Part shown: piece by piece, positions 40,588-41,496 of the stretch
Layout of the letters: each line of letters begins with the position of its first letter
Numbering within the stretch: the first letter of the stretch is position 1
DNA from: an uncultured Collinsella sp.
GTDB taxonomy: Bacteria; Actinomycetota; Coriobacteriia; Coriobacteriales; Coriobacteriaceae
DNA length: 41,496 nt
NCBI GenBank assembly: GCA_900542235.1
Contig: UQNB01000005.1
Coordinates: 1 to 41,496 of the forward strand
Direction: 5' to 3'
Made by a program: the position numbers and the translations under genes
The notes under the pieces: generated by a model
Databases searched by the model: none
What the model was told of the DNA's origin: nothing
The model's input: only the letters and a program-made list of their open reading frames with translations

Positions 40588-40998
40588 GTGGCATCCGTCC
40601 TGCAGGGGACGCTGTTCCTCATCGGACTTATGAGCGCGGCATGGACGGATCTCCGGCGCAGGCAGATCCATGACCTTTCCGGTATCGTCATCGCAGGGGC
40701 GGGGCTGATTTCCTTCAGCCCCGCCCACCTTTTGGGTCTACTGCTGTCCGTTCCGTTCCTGCTGGCAAGCAACAGAGGGCGCGGCGGCATGGGAGATGCG
40801 CTGCTTATCGCCGCCTCCGGCTTCCTGCTGGGCTTTCTGCGCGGAGTCGCCGGACTGGTGCTGGCACTGGTGCTGTACTGCCTTTTCTACCTTGCAATAG
40901 CCGCCCTGCACAAGATCCGCAGGCAAGAGCGTCCACCGGAGAGCTATCCATTCGCGCCATTTCTTGCAGCGGGCTTCTTTACCGCATATATCATCTAA
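40588..40998 (+). CDS. Prepilin peptidase, A24 family
   Basis: A 136-residue integral membrane aspartic protease of the TadV/CpaA type. The two catalytic aspartates lie in SAAWTDLRRRQIHD and GRGGMGDALLIAASG (GxGD motif). It has about five membrane helices and lacks the methyltransferase domain of PilD, as usual for TadV. It cuts prepilin leaders at the cytoplasmic face. GTG at 40588 is three bases after the pilin-like gene, indicating coupling. Confidence 0.85.
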   Translation: MASVLQGTLFLIGLMSAAWTDLRRRQIHDLSGIVIAGAGLISFSPAHLLGLLLSVPFLLASNRGRGGMGDALLIAASGFLLGFLRGVAGLVLALVLYCLFYLAIAALHKIRRQERPPESYPFAPFLAAGFFTAYII

Positions 40999-41018
40999 GA
41001 ATAAGGAGGACTTGCTCC

Positions 41019-41496
41019 ATGAGTATTTTCAAAAACCGCACGGTCATCGGCGTTATCTGCATTCTGCTGGCACTGGTGATCTGCTTCGGCATCACGCCGC
41101 TGTTCAATCAGAGCATCAGCCAGAAGGCGGAGATCGTCCGTGTGACGAAGGACATTCACGCCGGCGAGCTCATCACCAAAGACATGGTCACCACGGCCGA
41201 GGTCGGCTCCTACAATCTCCCCTCCGGCCTTATGACCGCGAAAGACAATGTAGTGGGCAAATACGCCAAGGCGGACCTTGCCGTTGGCGATTACATTCTC
41301 GCCGCAAAGCTCTCGGACGCGCCTGCCGCCGAGAATGCGTATCTCTATAATCTGGATGGCACGAAGCAGGCCATCTCCGTCACCATCAAGAGCTTCGCCA
41401 CCGGGCTGTCCGGTAAGCTCCAGAGCGGCGACATCGTATCGGTCATCGTGGCGGACTACCCGGAGGACGGTGAAACCACCATCCCCGCCGAGCTGC
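41019..41496 (+). CDS. CpaB/SAF-domain pilus assembly protein (runs off window)
   Basis: The first 159 residues are visible. An N-terminal membrane anchor (VIGVICILLALVICFGITPL) is followed by a SAF domain (VRVTKDIHAGELITKDMVTT, GKYAKADLAVGDYILAAKLS) and the start of an RcpC-like part (AISVTIKSFATGLSGKLQSG, DIVSVIVADYPEDG). This is the plan of CpaB/RcpC in Flp/Tad pilus systems. AAGGAGGA lies upstream of ATG at 41019. The gene is open at the right edge of the window. It should be followed by further Tad genes (CpaF-type ATPase, TadB, TadC) if the element is complete. Confidence 0.85.
   Translation, partial: MSIFKNRTVIGVICILLALVICFGITPLFNQSISQKAEIVRVTKDIHAGELITKDMVTTAEVGSYNLPSGLMTAKDNVVGKYAKADLAVGDYILAAKLSDAPAAENAYLYNLDGTKQAISVTIKSFATGLSGKLQSGDIVSVIVADYPEDGETTIPAEL

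Overview
The window looks like a chromosome segment of a gut Actinomycetota of class Coriobacteriia, most likely Collinsella or a close relative. The reasons are the GC-rich codon use, the gene set (periplasmic-binding-domain hybrid kinases, MalY-type aminotransferase, a stand-alone GMP synthase ATPase subunit), and many extragenic palindromes of the type TGTGACAAAGGGAC-N-GTCCCTTTGTCACA. The assignment is inferred from sequence style, not from a database match. No rRNA, tRNA or CRISPR array was seen.

Positions 1-28.4 kb are mostly core-like. In order they hold a hybrid sensor kinase; a PNPOx-like protein; a C-S lyase/aminotransferase; a TrmO-like tRNA methyltransferase; an XRE/zinc-ribbon/TipAS regulator; a glutaredoxin; a tRNA-dihydrouridine synthase; a repeat-rich gap with a gene remnant; two membrane proteins; a fused ABC ATPase-permease; and a redox cluster. 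The redox cluster is a TlpA-like lipoprotein, a polyferredoxin membrane protein and a 48-residue CxxC peptide, divergent from a two-component system. Then come guaA, a LuxR-type regulator, a membrane protein with its XRE partner, a divergent type IIA topoisomerase pair, an AAA/DUF4143 ATPase and an FMN reductase.

Positions 28.4-35.2 kb are accessory DNA with a striking layout. A 14-bp sequence identical to the 3' end of a typical guaA gene (TATTCCCACTCGAT, encoding ATIEWE-stop on the minus strand at the first copy) occurs twice in direct orientation, at 31421 and 34828, and a degenerate relative lies at 28511. Each is followed by non-coding DNA carrying many copies of CGAATCA/TGATTCA. The right end of the 31.4-34.8 kb segment carries a second word, TTTACTCCC. 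I read these as attachment cores with integrase arm-type or accessory sites, bounding two small passenger cassettes that have no integrase of their own: three methyltransferases (28.5-31.4 kb), and an MFS exporter with a MerR regulator and a textbook 19-bp-spacer promoter (31.4-34.8 kb).

Positions 35.2-37.7 kb hold a compact five-gene operon of unknown function: two zinc-ribbon proteins, two small membrane proteins, and an HTH/hydrophobic/coiled-coil protein. It is divergent from a membrane-anchored XRE regulator. Positions 38.0-39.3 kb carry small HTH genes of mobile-element type. They are followed by a fragment of a SpaA-like adhesin, apparently cut off and fused to foreign sequence near 39.8 kb. 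From 39.9 kb to the end the DNA reads like a Firmicutes-type integrative element: SpoVG-like protein, DUF6133 pilin-like protein, A24 prepilin peptidase, and a CpaB/SAF protein that runs off the window.
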